In this document: piece after piece, positions 34,660 through 43,483 of the stretch
Layout of the letters: every line of letters begins with the position of its first letter
How positions within the stretch are numbered: position 1 is the first letter of the stretch
Origin: Cytophagales bacterium
Lineage (GTDB): Bacteria; Bacteroidota; Bacteroidia; Cytophagales; Microscillaceae
Length of the DNA stretch: 46,895 nucleotides
Assembly: GCA_004293905.1 (NCBI GenBank)
Contig: RDZE01000029.1
Span: forward strand, 1-46,895
Direction of reading: 5' to 3'
Program-made: the position numbers and the translations under genes
Notes under the pieces: model-generated
Database searches by the model: none
Told to the model about the DNA's origin: nothing
Seen by the model: only the letters and a program-made list of their open reading frames with translations

Positions 34660-36261
34660 ATGTTGAAGTTGAAAGATGTTATTGCAGAGGTTGAAAATCA
34701 AGAAAAAAGTATCATTATTGACAGAAAGAAGTACATCATAGCAATTGTTAAATTCACATTTCTAATCATTGCCTTTTTAGTATCGCTCCAAATCATGATT
34801 AATGCTTTCAAATCTTTGGGAGCCGACATCATAGAAACAATTGCGCTATCGGCTTCTAATCCATTTGTAGCTTTTTTTATAGGTTTGCTCAGTACAGCGA
34901 TAGTGCAAAGCAGTTCAATGGTAACAACTTCTATAGTTGCCATTGTAGCAGCAGGAGCAGTACAGATAGAGGGGGCAGTTTTTGTGATTATGGGTGCTAA
35001 CATAGGCACGACCGTAACCAGTACAATGGTGGCTATGGGGCACGTTACCTCTAAAAAAGAGTTTCGTAGGGCAATCGCTGCTGCTACTGCACACGATTTT
35101 TTTAATATTTTGACGGCTTTAATTTTATTTCCACTGGAGTATTACTTCCAAATTTTATCTAACATTGCATTGAGTGCTTCTCATTTTTTTCATACCCAAT
35201 TCAATGGCTTGATATATTTTAATCCTTTTTTTGACTTTCTCAATGGCTTTTCAGGGGCTATAGTGGAGTGGTTTGCACCTTGGGGAGTCCTATGTTTATT
35301 AATAGCATTTATCTTGTTATTTTTATCTATTAGAGCAATGGTTTCTGTTTTTAGTGATTTACTCATCTCCAAAGGACAATTGGCATTGGGCTTCTTCGAT
35401 TCAGGGTCTAAATCATTTTTATTAGGTGTTGTGCTTACTGCATTGGTGCATTCAAGCTCATTAATGACTTCACTTATTGTACCTATAGTAGCGAGCAATC
35501 GCCTTTCTTTGCATAAAGTAATCCCTTTTATTTTGGGTGCCAATGTAGGCACAACACTTACAGCCCTGACAGCAGCTTTAGCCCAAAATGAAGCAGCAGT
35601 AAGCATTGCATTTACCCATGTGCTTTTCAATGTTTTGGGTACTTGTATTTTTTTGAGTAACCCGCTTATGTATAATTTGTTAATGAATGTTAGTAGAGCC
35701 TTAGGGCAAGCTACCTTACAAACAAGATTTGTAGGTGTGGCTTACATCGCTTTGGTTTTCTTCATACTTCCTTTCCTATTAATTTACTTCTCGCGCGATG
35801 TGGTGCAATTAAAAAGATACAACTACATTGCCTATCAAAAAAATGACTCTAAGGCTATTCAAAAGTACCTTTATCAGGAACTAAATACACAAGAGAAAGC
35901 AATAGCTTTTGCTCACCCTTTAGAAAAAGACATCATTACCTATGACCAAAAAGATACACTTATTTTCAACGATACTTATTTACTGAAAAATAAATTGGAA
36001 GGGAATTGTTGGAAAGGGAAAGATGAAAAAGGCGAATATGAAATTTGTTTAGAAAAAAATGAATCCTTGCAAATACTTAACATAGCAAATAAACAACTCA
36101 ATGTAAATATTTATCGCAAGACTTACCAACTCAATCAAGCACAAAAATTCTATCAAATACGTTATTTTATAGATATGCAAAGAAAATTAATCGTTCGTTA
36201 TGAATTATACAATGAAAAAGGATTATTCATTGAAGGCGAACTAATCAATTCCCTCAAATAA
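34660..36261 (+). CDS. Na/Pi cotransporter family protein
   Basis: 533 residues. Two inverted PNaS repeats are visible: AIVQSSSMVTTS with GANIGTTVTST, and ALVHSSSLMTSLIV with GANVGTTLTAL. The QSSS/HSSS loops are the phosphate and sodium sites. Eight to nine membrane helices, then a cytoplasmic or periplasmic tail of about 170 residues without recognised domain (no PhoU-like repeat evident). The second repeat reads HSSS instead of QSSS. The 3' end overlaps the converging gene by 21 nt. Confidence 0.9.
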   Translation: MLKLKDVIAEVENQEKSIIIDRKKYIIAIVKFTFLIIAFLVSLQIMINAFKSLGADIIETIALSASNPFVAFFIGLLSTAIVQSSSMVTTSIVAIVAAGAVQIEGAVFVIMGANIGTTVTSTMVAMGHVTSKKEFRRAIAAATAHDFFNILTALILFPLEYYFQILSNIALSASHFFHTQFNGLIYFNPFFDFLNGFSGAIVEWFAPWGVLCLLIAFILLFLSIRAMVSVFSDLLISKGQLALGFFDSGSKSFLLGVVLTALVHSSSLMTSLIVPIVASNRLSLHKVIPFILGANVGTTLTALTAALAQNEAAVSIAFTHVLFNVLGTCIFLSNPLMYNLLMNVSRALGQATLQTRFVGVAYIALVFFILPFLLIYFSRDVVQLKRYNYIAYQKNDSKAIQKYLYQELNTQEKAIAFAHPLEKDIITYDQKDTLIFNDTYLLKNKLEGNCWKGKDEKGEYEICLEKNESLQILNIANKQLNVNIYRKTYQLNQAQKFYQIRYFIDMQRKLIVRYELYNEKGLFIEGELINSLK

Positions 36262-37437
36262 GGTGTTTTCCAATTGAAATTTATAGAGAAATTCTTCTTT
36301 ACTGATGATTTTGCAGAGCCCTTTCAAATTTTTAAACTCTGCTTGTGGGAATCTGTTTTGTAGCCAAGCCATTTGCTGGTAATAATAAAAAATTCTGTCT
36401 AACTGCATTCTTTGTTCCTCTTTTTCTTCATAAAGTTTTTCCAAAATAGCATCTGCTTCGTCTATCTCCCACTCTACTGAACCATCTAACAAATCTATTT
36501 CTATAAAACTCATTAGTTTACGACATTCTCTTGCTATCCCCTTACTTTTATGATAAAGACTTTGTAAATGGTCATAAGAGTTTTGAATCACTAATTTAAT
36601 ATCGTTTTGCAGAGTATTGATTTGAGAGAAAGCCTCATCGTCTAATTTCTCCCAAATATCTTGTGCCCCCGCAGACCATTCCAATTGTAAAGGTTTTATG
36701 TATTTTTTATATTGTTTAAAACCATTGTCAAAAGCAGCAGTCGTGTTTTCTACATCTTCCAATAGATTATTAATAAAAAACTCTATTTCTTCAGTAAGGC
36801 TTTTATAATTGAGTTCAAAAATTTTGATTTTATCTGATTGCTCTGCTCTCGTTTTTATCTGTTGATAAAAATAATCTATAGCATCGGTTGCTTGGCTAAT
36901 AATTTTTATGAATTGTTGTTGTTGAACAACATTAAAAGCCATCATTTTCTTCAATGAGGAGATAAAATCATCAATGAGGTATAAAAATTTATAATTTTCC
37001 TTTCTGTATAAATATACAATGTGGCTTAATACCTCCACTTGTTCTTTCGTCAGTTCTCGTAAACTGATATTGATAGGGTGATAAATGTAGTACGCATTGA
37101 GTAATAAAAAATTTTCTTTATTGCTTTGTTGAGGTTTATTGTAGTCTAAAAAACAAAGTCTTGAACCCGGTAGTTGAAGCGTTTCAAAGCCTTTAGGCGT
37201 AAAAACAATCATTGTTTCAAGCAAATTACTATCAATGAGTTCGCGCAGTAGTTTGGTGTGCTCTGGCTTTTGGTCATCAATAAAAATAATTTTTTTGGCA
37301 CTCCCCACTAAATCAAGGCTACTATCCATGAGTTCTTCTATGAGTTTTTCCTTAGTGATTTTTCCTAATTTCTTTTCTGCCACTAAATAAATTAGGTCAA
37401 TGATAGATTCTGGTATTGAGAAGCTTTTTTTCTGCAT
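36241..37437 (-). CDS. unknown protein resembling the C-terminal half of HsdM-type DNA methylases
   Basis: 398 residues. The region LRELIDSNLLETMIVFTPKGFETLQLPGSRLCFLDYN recalls the HsdM segment RxxLxExNLLExVIxLPxGxF...Gxxxxxlxfxnk, and the end WLQNRFPQAEFKNLKGLCKIISKEE recalls the usual HsdM tail. Between them lies a long coiled coil (about 150-350). The SAM-binding and NPPY/F catalytic motifs are absent, and no hsdR or hsdS is near, so it is not an active methylase. It may be a domain reused for another role. It stands alone between a Na/Pi transporter and a secreted protein. Confidence 0.55.
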   Translation of the reverse strand: MQKKSFSIPESIIDLIYLVAEKKLGKITKEKLIEELMDSSLDLVGSAKKIIFIDDQKPEHTKLLRELIDSNLLETMIVFTPKGFETLQLPGSRLCFLDYNKPQQSNKENFLLLNAYYIYHPINISLRELTKEQVEVLSHIVYLYRKENYKFLYLIDDFISSLKKMMAFNVVQQQQFIKIISQATDAIDYFYQQIKTRAEQSDKIKIFELNYKSLTEEIEFFINNLLEDVENTTAAFDNGFKQYKKYIKPLQLEWSAGAQDIWEKLDDEAFSQINTLQNDIKLVIQNSYDHLQSLYHKSKGIARECRKLMSFIEIDLLDGSVEWEIDEADAILEKLYEEKEEQRMQLDRIFYYYQQMAWLQNRFPQAEFKNLKGLCKIISKEEFLYKFQLENTLFEGID

Positions 37438-37497
37438 GATTACGCCTTTTAAGTTTTTACTTCTCTTTTTATTACAATTTTTTTACCAAAAAATAAA

Positions 37498-37520
37498 AAA
37501 CCGCCCTAAAAGAGCGGTTT
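37498..37520 (-). terminator. rho-independent terminator on the minus strand
   Basis: On the minus strand AAACCGC, loop of nine, GCGGTTT, followed by TTT and more T. It serves the small secreted protein gene at 37557-37913. Confidence 0.85.
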
Positions 37521-37556
37521 AATTTTCATAGTTTTTGAGCAATTTTAAGAGTCAAA

Positions 37557-37913
37557 TTATTGACGACGATAAAGAGTCCAAGTATCGCCTGTACTTGTGT
37601 TAGTTACAATAATTTTATCACTTACGCGATAGTAATCGATGGTGAATTCTTTGCCGCTACCATCTAATACAGTGTACAAAAATCCTTCCTCTTCTGTATC
37701 TTCTAAATCAGTGAAGCCTTGAATTTTGAAATCAACCCATTTGCCATCAGCAGAGAATTGTACTTTCGTAATTTTGCTATTGTCACTAGTAGTAGTAAGC
37801 ATCACAGAGAATGTATCGCCATCATACACAAAATATTGTTGCGCAGAAGCGGCTTGTGTGCCCATAAGAGTTAGGATAGTTGCTGCGAAAATTGTAAAAA
37901 ATAATTTTTTCAT
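37557..37913 (-). CDS. small secreted protein, 118 aa
   Basis: Start chosen at ATG 37913 (MKKLFFTIF); a TTG two codons upstream is less likely. A signal peptide runs to ASAQ (about 24). The mature part is a short beta-rich domain of about 94 residues ending DTWTLYRRQ. No family recognised; periplasmic or surface. Followed by a strong terminator. Confidence 0.7.
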   Translation of the reverse strand: MKKLFFTIFAATILTLMGTQAASAQQYFVYDGDTFSVMLTTTSDNSKITKVQFSADGKWVDFKIQGFTDLEDTEEEGFLYTVLDGSGKEFTIDYYRVSDKIIVTNTSTGDTWTLYRRQ

Positions 37914-38005
37914 ACACAAATGATATTTAGTTTGAAAATTAATTAATTAAATATATGACTAAGAACGCAGGAGTAAAAAAGATGTTGCTTTTTTATGATT
38001 TTTTT

Positions 38006-39142
38006 TTAACTTTTTTTAACTTTTTTTATTGAAAATATTTTATAGCCTACTCCGAATTCTAAATTATCTACACTTCCTGTTTGGCTTCTGAGTGCAAAAA
38101 GACCAAATATATTTTTGTTAAAGTATATTTTCCAACCAAACCTTTGGTAGAGCGTTCCATCAAATGGTTGAGGTTTATAGAAGTAGATGCCTACTTGAAT
38201 CATGGTACTGAATTTTCCCATTAAAATTTCAATTCCTGCTACTGTACTTAAACGAAGTGCACCATAGTTGTATTTTTGGAATGCCTGAATATAATTCTCA
38301 AATAGTGTATTATACAATATATCTACTCCTAATTGTGTTTCTATGGCTTTACCTGCACGCCTTTGCCAAGCGAAGTTAGCGGTATAAACGCCATATTTGG
38401 GACCTTCTGTGGGGTATTGGTCGCGCCAAGCACCTGCGAGATATATTTGCCAATTGTTTTTAGGCATTGTTTCTTTCTCTTCCACTATTTGACTTTTATC
38501 AATTTTGTTATCTTGTTTTGCGAGTTGATAATTAAGCCCAGCTCCTATATAAAGTATATTAGTGCCCCAGTTAGGTTGTTGCGTTGCGCCATTAGAAAAG
38601 TGTGTAACTCCTGCTGTGAGTTGTGTTCGCCAATGAGGGGATATTTTATACTCCCAAACAATTTTTGCGATCGCTGCACATACCCAATGACTTCCATTGA
38701 TGGTATTTTTATGATTTTTTACTCTGTCATAAGGGTTATTGATATATCCAATGCCTATACCAACAATAGTGTTGAGCGTGTTTCTTTTTTTGCCTATTAA
38801 TGTAAAATTGCCTGAATACAAAGCACTTACAGCTTCTCCTAATATATCACTACCAAAATCTACTATATTCATCGTCAGTCCATATCTTGGATAGTTTAAG
38901 CTCTGTTCCCAAGCTTGAGTGCCATAAGTACTGCGAAAGAATCGAAACTCTACTTGTAAAGGATTGACTGCTATGAGGTGTGTAGTTGTTTTAGGTACTT
39001 CTACTATATACCCTGTTGCTATTTCTGCGTCTAATTGCCACTTGCTTATATTATTGTTTTGTGCCTTTGTTGGGTATTGATTTATCAGAAGGCAATACAA
39101 TAGGGTTAATAACCCAATGATATTTTTTGTCTTTGGTTTCAT
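38006..39142 (-). CDS. acyloxyacyl hydrolase / PagL-like lipid A deacylase
   Basis: 378 residues with a signal peptide ending TKAQ. Beta-strand-rich outer-membrane barrel. The stretch AGVTHFSNGATQQPNWGTN matches the PagL catalytic signature (His and Ser in HFSNG). PagL removes the 3-O-acyl chain of lipid A. The protein is larger than Pseudomonas PagL (about 170 residues) but similar to Bacteroidota acyloxyacyl hydrolases. The last codons lie in a poly-T/AAC tract (37980-38025). Four nt separate it from the head-GIN gene upstream. Confidence 0.8.
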   Translation of the reverse strand: MKPKTKNIIGLLTLLYCLLINQYPTKAQNNNISKWQLDAEIATGYIVEVPKTTTHLIAVNPLQVEFRFFRSTYGTQAWEQSLNYPRYGLTMNIVDFGSDILGEAVSALYSGNFTLIGKKRNTLNTIVGIGIGYINNPYDRVKNHKNTINGSHWVCAAIAKIVWEYKISPHWRTQLTAGVTHFSNGATQQPNWGTNILYIGAGLNYQLAKQDNKIDKSQIVEEKETMPKNNWQIYLAGAWRDQYPTEGPKYGVYTANFAWQRRAGKAIETQLGVDILYNTLFENYIQAFQKYNYGALRLSTVAGIEILMGKFSTMIQVGIYFYKPQPFDGTLYQRFGWKIYFNKNIFGLFALRSQTGSVDNLEFGVGYKIFSIKKVKKS

Positions 39143-39146
39143 TGTT

Positions 39147-39881
39147 CTAATCTATTTTGATAAGATTGCCTTTGGCGTTAGTAGTTCTTTTCAATTGTAT
39201 GGTGGGATTTCCTTTATAATAAACATTACCTACGCCATAATCTAACATTTCTACACTCAGATTTTGTTGTGCTTGCAATTCGAAGTCGCCCTCTCCTTGA
39301 TGAATAGCTGTAATTTGTTTTGCGACAAGATTTTTTGCTCTAAAAAACCCATGATTATAAGAATCTACAAATAGAGAGGTGCAAGTCCCCTCTAAGATTA
39401 CATTGCCATACTTATATAGATTGATGCCCATAGTTGCATTATTGGTGGTAGCCGATACATCTCCATAGCCCAAAATGGTGATTTGTAAATCGTGTTTTAC
39501 TGTATCAACAAAATATACTGGGGAATATCCTTGATGTAAGACATTGGTTAAGTTTTTATAATAGACTTTAGCTTTAGGCATATTTTTATTATTTCTTACC
39601 CAATTGCAAGTAGTTTTATTTTTGATAATAAGCGTGTTTCCTTCTACGCTTAGCTCTATTTTAGGTAGTATATTCGAGCCTGCGACCAACTCCACATATT
39701 CGGTATTATTTTGTTGAATTAACTCAACTTCTACATCATCATTGATTTGAATTTGTGTAAATGGAGGCAATGTGCGAGTTTCCTTCTGTGCATCACCTTG
39801 CGCAATATAACAGTCTTTTTGCAAACAACTATTCAATAAGAGTGCTAAACAAACAACTGTAAAGTATTTTTGCTTTTTCAT
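39147..39881 (-). CDS. head-GIN domain (DUF2807) lipoprotein
   Basis: 244 residues with a lipobox (LLNSC, about 19). Repeats of a beta-helix fold typical of DUF2807: INDDVEVELIQQN, VELVAGSNILPKIELSVEGNTLII, then GYGDVSA and GEGDFEL turns. Family members are putative autotransporter-like adhesins in Bacteroidota; function unknown. It is cotranscribed with the PagL-like gene. Confidence 0.85.
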   Translation of the reverse strand: MKKQKYFTVVCLALLLNSCLQKDCYIAQGDAQKETRTLPPFTQIQINDDVEVELIQQNNTEYVELVAGSNILPKIELSVEGNTLIIKNKTTCNWVRNNKNMPKAKVYYKNLTNVLHQGYSPVYFVDTVKHDLQITILGYGDVSATTNNATMGINLYKYGNVILEGTCTSLFVDSYNHGFFRAKNLVAKQITAIHQGEGDFELQAQQNLSVEMLDYGVGNVYYKGNPTIQLKRTTNAKGNLIKID

Positions 39882-39894
39882 AGATACTTTTTTG

Positions 39895-39902
39895 CAAATC
39901 TA
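39895..39902 (-). promoter_or_regulatory. -7 element of the head-GIN gene
   Basis: The minus strand reads TAGATTTG, matching TAnnTTTG, 13 nt upstream of the start codon. Confidence 0.45.
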
Positions 39903-39915
39903 TAGAATAAATAAT

Positions 39916-39923
39916 TAAATTTG
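39916..39923 (+). promoter_or_regulatory. -7 element of the TPR gene
   Basis: TAAATTTG matches TAnnTTTG, 54 nt before the TPR ATG. Together with 39895-39902 it makes this a divergent promoter region. Confidence 0.45.
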
Positions 39924-39977
39924 CAGAATATTTATACCCTTTTTAAACATCTCATTCAAAAAAATTAACGAAATAAT

Positions 39978-41120
39978 ATGAAAAAATATCTATTCTCTCT
40001 TTTTCTACTCATTTCCGTTGTTGGCTTTGTTTCCGCCCAAGAAACCATCTTAGACCTCAAGAAAGAAAAAGATAACAGCGACAAGGCTATTCAAGATCCT
40101 AAGAAAAATACAAAAGCAGCTACTTGGGAAAAAAGAGGGCAAACTTATGCTTATTTAGCCAATGATAGAACAGGCATCTATTATAACAAATTAGATAGCA
40201 ATGCTTTACAAGTATCTTATGAGGCTTATCAAAAAGCCCGCGAATTAGGCTCTAAAACAGTAGATAAAAACTTATTAGAGTTTTTCTACCCTGCTTGTTT
40301 CTACGAAGGTGCTGTCAATTATGAAAGTAAAAACTTCAGCAAAGCCCTTCGCGCCTTTGAATTTGCACAGAAAGCCGCACCCGATAGTTTAGTGCCTTAT
40401 TTGTACGCCTCTGAAATTGCGGCAAACATGAAAGATTATGACAAATATGTATCGAACATGGCAAAATCAGTACAATTTGCTGAGGGTGAATTTCAGAAAA
40501 TACAACAAAAACGTGAAACTTTTGTCCTTAACTTAGCAGTTACTTACATTAGTCTTCAGAAATATGACGAAGCCGAAAAATTACTTAATCAATTTTTAAC
40601 TGTTTATCCTTCTAACACAGACTTACGTGCCGCACAAATAGAAGTGCTCATCAGAACTAATAAATTGGAGGCTGCCATTACGCAATTACAAGAAAATATA
40701 AAAAATAACCCAGACAACGCTGATAATTATTACAACTTGGGCGTAATCTATGAAAAAACCAATCAGATGGAAAAAGCAGATGAAAACTATAGAAAATCTG
40801 TGGAAAAAAACCCTACTAGTTTTGATGCAAACTTCAACTTAGGTGCTTTATACTACAACAAAGCAGCAGCTTTATTGAAAGAAACGAACGAAATGAGCGT
40901 TGACCAATACAAAAAAACAGGGGTAGCTAAAGAAAATGAAGCTAAAGCAAATTTTGAAAAAGCCTTGCCAAGTTTTGAAAAATTGGCAGCTCAAAATGAC
41001 TTACCCAATGATAAAAGGTTGAAAGTATTGAAGGTTTTACAAACCATTTATAATGCTATGAAACGCACAGAAGATTTTAATAGAGTATCAAAAGAAATTG
41101 ACACTTTAGAAGGTTATTAA
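39978..41120 (+). CDS. tetratricopeptide repeat protein, exported
   Basis: 380 residues with signal peptide MKKYLFSLF to VSAQ (about 21). Several TPR units: FSKALRAFEFAQKAAPDS, YDEAEKLLNQFLTVYPSN, DNADNYYNLGVIYEKTNQMEKADENYRKSVEKNP. TPR proteins act as scaffolds in the periplasm or envelope. Own promoter and terminator, so monocistronic. Confidence 0.85.
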   Translation: MKKYLFSLFLLISVVGFVSAQETILDLKKEKDNSDKAIQDPKKNTKAATWEKRGQTYAYLANDRTGIYYNKLDSNALQVSYEAYQKARELGSKTVDKNLLEFFYPACFYEGAVNYESKNFSKALRAFEFAQKAAPDSLVPYLYASEIAANMKDYDKYVSNMAKSVQFAEGEFQKIQQKRETFVLNLAVTYISLQKYDEAEKLLNQFLTVYPSNTDLRAAQIEVLIRTNKLEAAITQLQENIKNNPDNADNYYNLGVIYEKTNQMEKADENYRKSVEKNPTSFDANFNLGALYYNKAAALLKETNEMSVDQYKKTGVAKENEAKANFEKALPSFEKLAAQNDLPNDKRLKVLKVLQTIYNAMKRTEDFNRVSKEIDTLEGY

Positions 41121-41157
41121 TAGAGATAAGGAACAACTAAGTAGAATTTAATGCAAG

Positions 41158-41188
41158 AAGGTCTTACGAAAAACTAAGACCTTTTTTT
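41158..41188 (+). terminator. rho-independent terminator of the TPR gene
   Basis: AAGGTCTTA (41158-41166), loop CGAAAAAC, TAAGACCTT (41175-41183), then five more T. Confidence 0.85.
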
Positions 41189-41191
41189 ATA

Positions 41192-41842
41192 TCACTCTTG
41201 TATCCACCAAGTATAAGAAGCCCAAAGTACAGAAAAGTTAAGAAAAAAACCCAAACCAATACCTACCAAAACTTGATTCAAACTATGTGCATTCAAATAC
41301 AGTCTTGCACTTGATAATACCCCCACCGCTATACAAGCAAGAATGATAGGGAAAACCAATTCTACTTCTTGCGTTTTTAAGGTAAGCACTATCAAAAAAG
41401 CAAATACACCCGCTATACCCGCACTATGCGCACTCACCTGCCAATAAAAAGTAATGATAGTAACACAAATAATGGTTAAGGTGATAGAGAACATTATAGC
41501 CCCTATGATAGGAAATAAACTAAAATATTGGTAAAAAAAATAAGTAGAAACCGAATAAAAAATACTTGTAAAAACAAAAGGGAAAAATCTATCCTGCCGA
41601 TTTTTCATCGCTAAATCGGCAATCGTTCCTCTATTCAGTATAACTAAAGTGAGTAAACTAACATTGGGCACAGCAAAAGTAACCAAAAAAATAAGTGTAA
41701 GTAATCGCCACTTATTTTCTTCGCTCAAATAACCCAATGATTGTGGTACAATTTGGAAAATAAGCAAAAAAGTGAGTGTTGGCAACAACATAGGATGCAA
41801 AACAAATGAAATGATTTGCGCTAAGTACTTGATTATCTTCAT
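41192..41842 (-). CDS. PAP2-like membrane protein
   Basis: 216 residues, six membrane segments. Traces of the PAP2 phosphatase motifs: KNRQDRFFP (like KxxxxxxRP), SAHSAGIAG (like PSGH), and ARLYLNAHSLNQVLVG (like SRxxxxxHxxxD). Pro and Gly of motif two and the final Asp are changed, so catalysis is uncertain. In this form it may handle undecaprenyl or phospholipid phosphates. It starts 8 nt after rpoN and should be cotranscribed. Confidence 0.75.
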   Translation of the reverse strand: MKIIKYLAQIISFVLHPMLLPTLTFLLIFQIVPQSLGYLSEENKWRLLTLIFLVTFAVPNVSLLTLVILNRGTIADLAMKNRQDRFFPFVFTSIFYSVSTYFFYQYFSLFPIIGAIMFSITLTIICVTIITFYWQVSAHSAGIAGVFAFLIVLTLKTQEVELVFPIILACIAVGVLSSARLYLNAHSLNQVLVGIGLGFFLNFSVLWASYTWWIQE

Positions 41843-41850
41843 AATACGTT

Positions 41851-43338
41851 TTATAACTCTTTTCGCAGCCTTGCAACAGGAATATTGAGTTGTTCTCTAT
41901 ACTTTGCTACTGTACGGCGAGCAATTTTATAACCTTTTTGTTGAAGCAATTTTTCAAGTTTATCATCAGAAAGAGGTTTTCGCTTATCTTCTTTATCTAC
42001 CATCTCCTTGAGCGTATTTTTCACCTCCCTACTGCTTACATCTTCACCCGTATCAGTCGAGATACCCTCAGAAAAGAAATATTTAAGCGGAAAAATACCA
42101 AAATCAGTCTGAATCGATTTACTATTTGCCACACGCGAAATAGTAGAAATATCCATGTCTATTTTATCAGCAATGTGTTTTAAAATCATTGGCTTAAATT
42201 TACTCTCATCACCATCTAAGAAAAACTCATATTGATACTCTATAATAGCATTCATGGTTCTTAGTAAAGTTTGCTGCCTTTGTTTGATGGCATCTATAAA
42301 CCATTTTGCAGCATCTATCTTCTGCTTCACAAAAGTAATAGCCTCTTTCGCATTTTTATCTTTCTTAGTTTGTGCTTTTGCATAAGCATCTAACATTTCA
42401 GCATATTTCCGATTTATTTTTAGTTCGGGCGCATTCCGAGAATTAAGCGAAAGTTCTAATTTATTGTTATTATTCGTCAAAATAAAATCAGGAATAATAT
42501 ATTGTTTGATGAAATCAGTTCCAGTATCACCAGGTTTAGGATTTAATTTTGTTACTATATCCACCGCATCTTTCAATTCTTTCTCCGTGATAGATAGCTT
42601 TTTCTGAATCTTATCATAGTGTTTTTTAGTAAATTCCTCAAATGTTTCCTCTAAAATTCTAATAGCAGTTTCATTGGCATAATTATCATCATCTTTTCTC
42701 CTAAGCTGAATCATCAAACACTCTTTTAAATCTCTTGCAGCAATACCCGGAGGGTCAAAATACTGAATTTTATGCAGGACTTGGTACACATCATCTTCAT
42801 CTACCTCCATATTTTGCGAAAAAGCAATATCATTTACTATAGCCTCAATTTTTCTGCGTAAGTAACCGTCATTATCCAAACTTCCTATAATCTGCTTTCC
42901 AATAGATTTTTCTTGCTCCTCAAGCCCCAAAAATGAAAGTTGCATCAAAAGATTATCCATAAGGCTTGAAGTCATCGCTATAGGCATATCTTTATCATCA
43001 TCTCTGCCGTTGTTATCACTATATATACTATAGTCTCCCAAGTCTTCGTCATACATATATTCGTCAAGACTCATATCATAATCGTCCTTAGAATCCCCTT
43101 CACGATCGTCATACTCCGAAAAATCACCGTATTCATCGTTGATATCATCTAAATAATTATCCTCTTCTTGTTTGTTATCTTCTTCTTCTCGTCCCTCTTC
43201 CAAAGCAGGATTGATTTCTAACTCTTCCTCTATTCTTGAACGGAGCTCTACCGTAGGAATTTGAAGCAACTTAATAAATTGTATTTGCTGAGGTGATAAC
43301 TTTTGTGATAGTGTCTGATTTAGTCCTATTTTTTGCAT
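41851..43338 (-). CDS. rpoN: RNA polymerase sigma-54 factor
   Basis: 495 residues. Region I is Gln/Leu-rich (LNQTLSQKLSPQQIQFIKLLQIP), followed by a long acidic region II (Asp/Glu-rich, about 45-115). The core-binding domain follows, and the C-terminal RpoN box is present as ARRTVAKYRE. This is the alternative sigma factor that needs enhancer-binding ATPases and recognises GG-N10-GC promoters. No activator is encoded in the window. Confidence 0.95.
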   Translation of the reverse strand: MQKIGLNQTLSQKLSPQQIQFIKLLQIPTVELRSRIEEELEINPALEEGREEEDNKQEEDNYLDDINDEYGDFSEYDDREGDSKDDYDMSLDEYMYDEDLGDYSIYSDNNGRDDDKDMPIAMTSSLMDNLLMQLSFLGLEEQEKSIGKQIIGSLDNDGYLRRKIEAIVNDIAFSQNMEVDEDDVYQVLHKIQYFDPPGIAARDLKECLMIQLRRKDDDNYANETAIRILEETFEEFTKKHYDKIQKKLSITEKELKDAVDIVTKLNPKPGDTGTDFIKQYIIPDFILTNNNNKLELSLNSRNAPELKINRKYAEMLDAYAKAQTKKDKNAKEAITFVKQKIDAAKWFIDAIKQRQQTLLRTMNAIIEYQYEFFLDGDESKFKPMILKHIADKIDMDISTISRVANSKSIQTDFGIFPLKYFFSEGISTDTGEDVSSREVKNTLKEMVDKEDKRKPLSDDKLEKLLQQKGYKIARRTVAKYREQLNIPVARLRKEL

Positions 43339-43483
43339 ATCAAAGTCATTTTTGTAATGGTATAAATACTACAAAAAAGTGTGTCATAGATTTAAAAATA
43401 TGTAGCAAAGTAATACAATGTTTTGAAATTTGAAAACATTTTCATTATTTTATTTGTATTTTTACAAAAATAATCCATCTAAT

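Noticed and set aside
35784..35791. Further copies of TTACTTCT (here and at 37457-37464)
   Set aside because: Isolated 8-mers, one inside a coding region, without AGGTCAA, AATTACCT or a pairing stem nearby; expected by chance.
37980..38025. T-rich tandem tract with AAC interruptions as a phase-variable repeat
   Set aside because: It covers only the last codons of the PagL-like gene and its 3' flank, so slippage would hardly change the protein; probably simple AT-rich sequence.
41192..43338. rpoN-associated regulatory cluster (hpf, ptsN, yvbK-like genes)
   Set aside because: The usual partners known from Proteobacteria are absent; the only close neighbour is a PAP2-like membrane protein.
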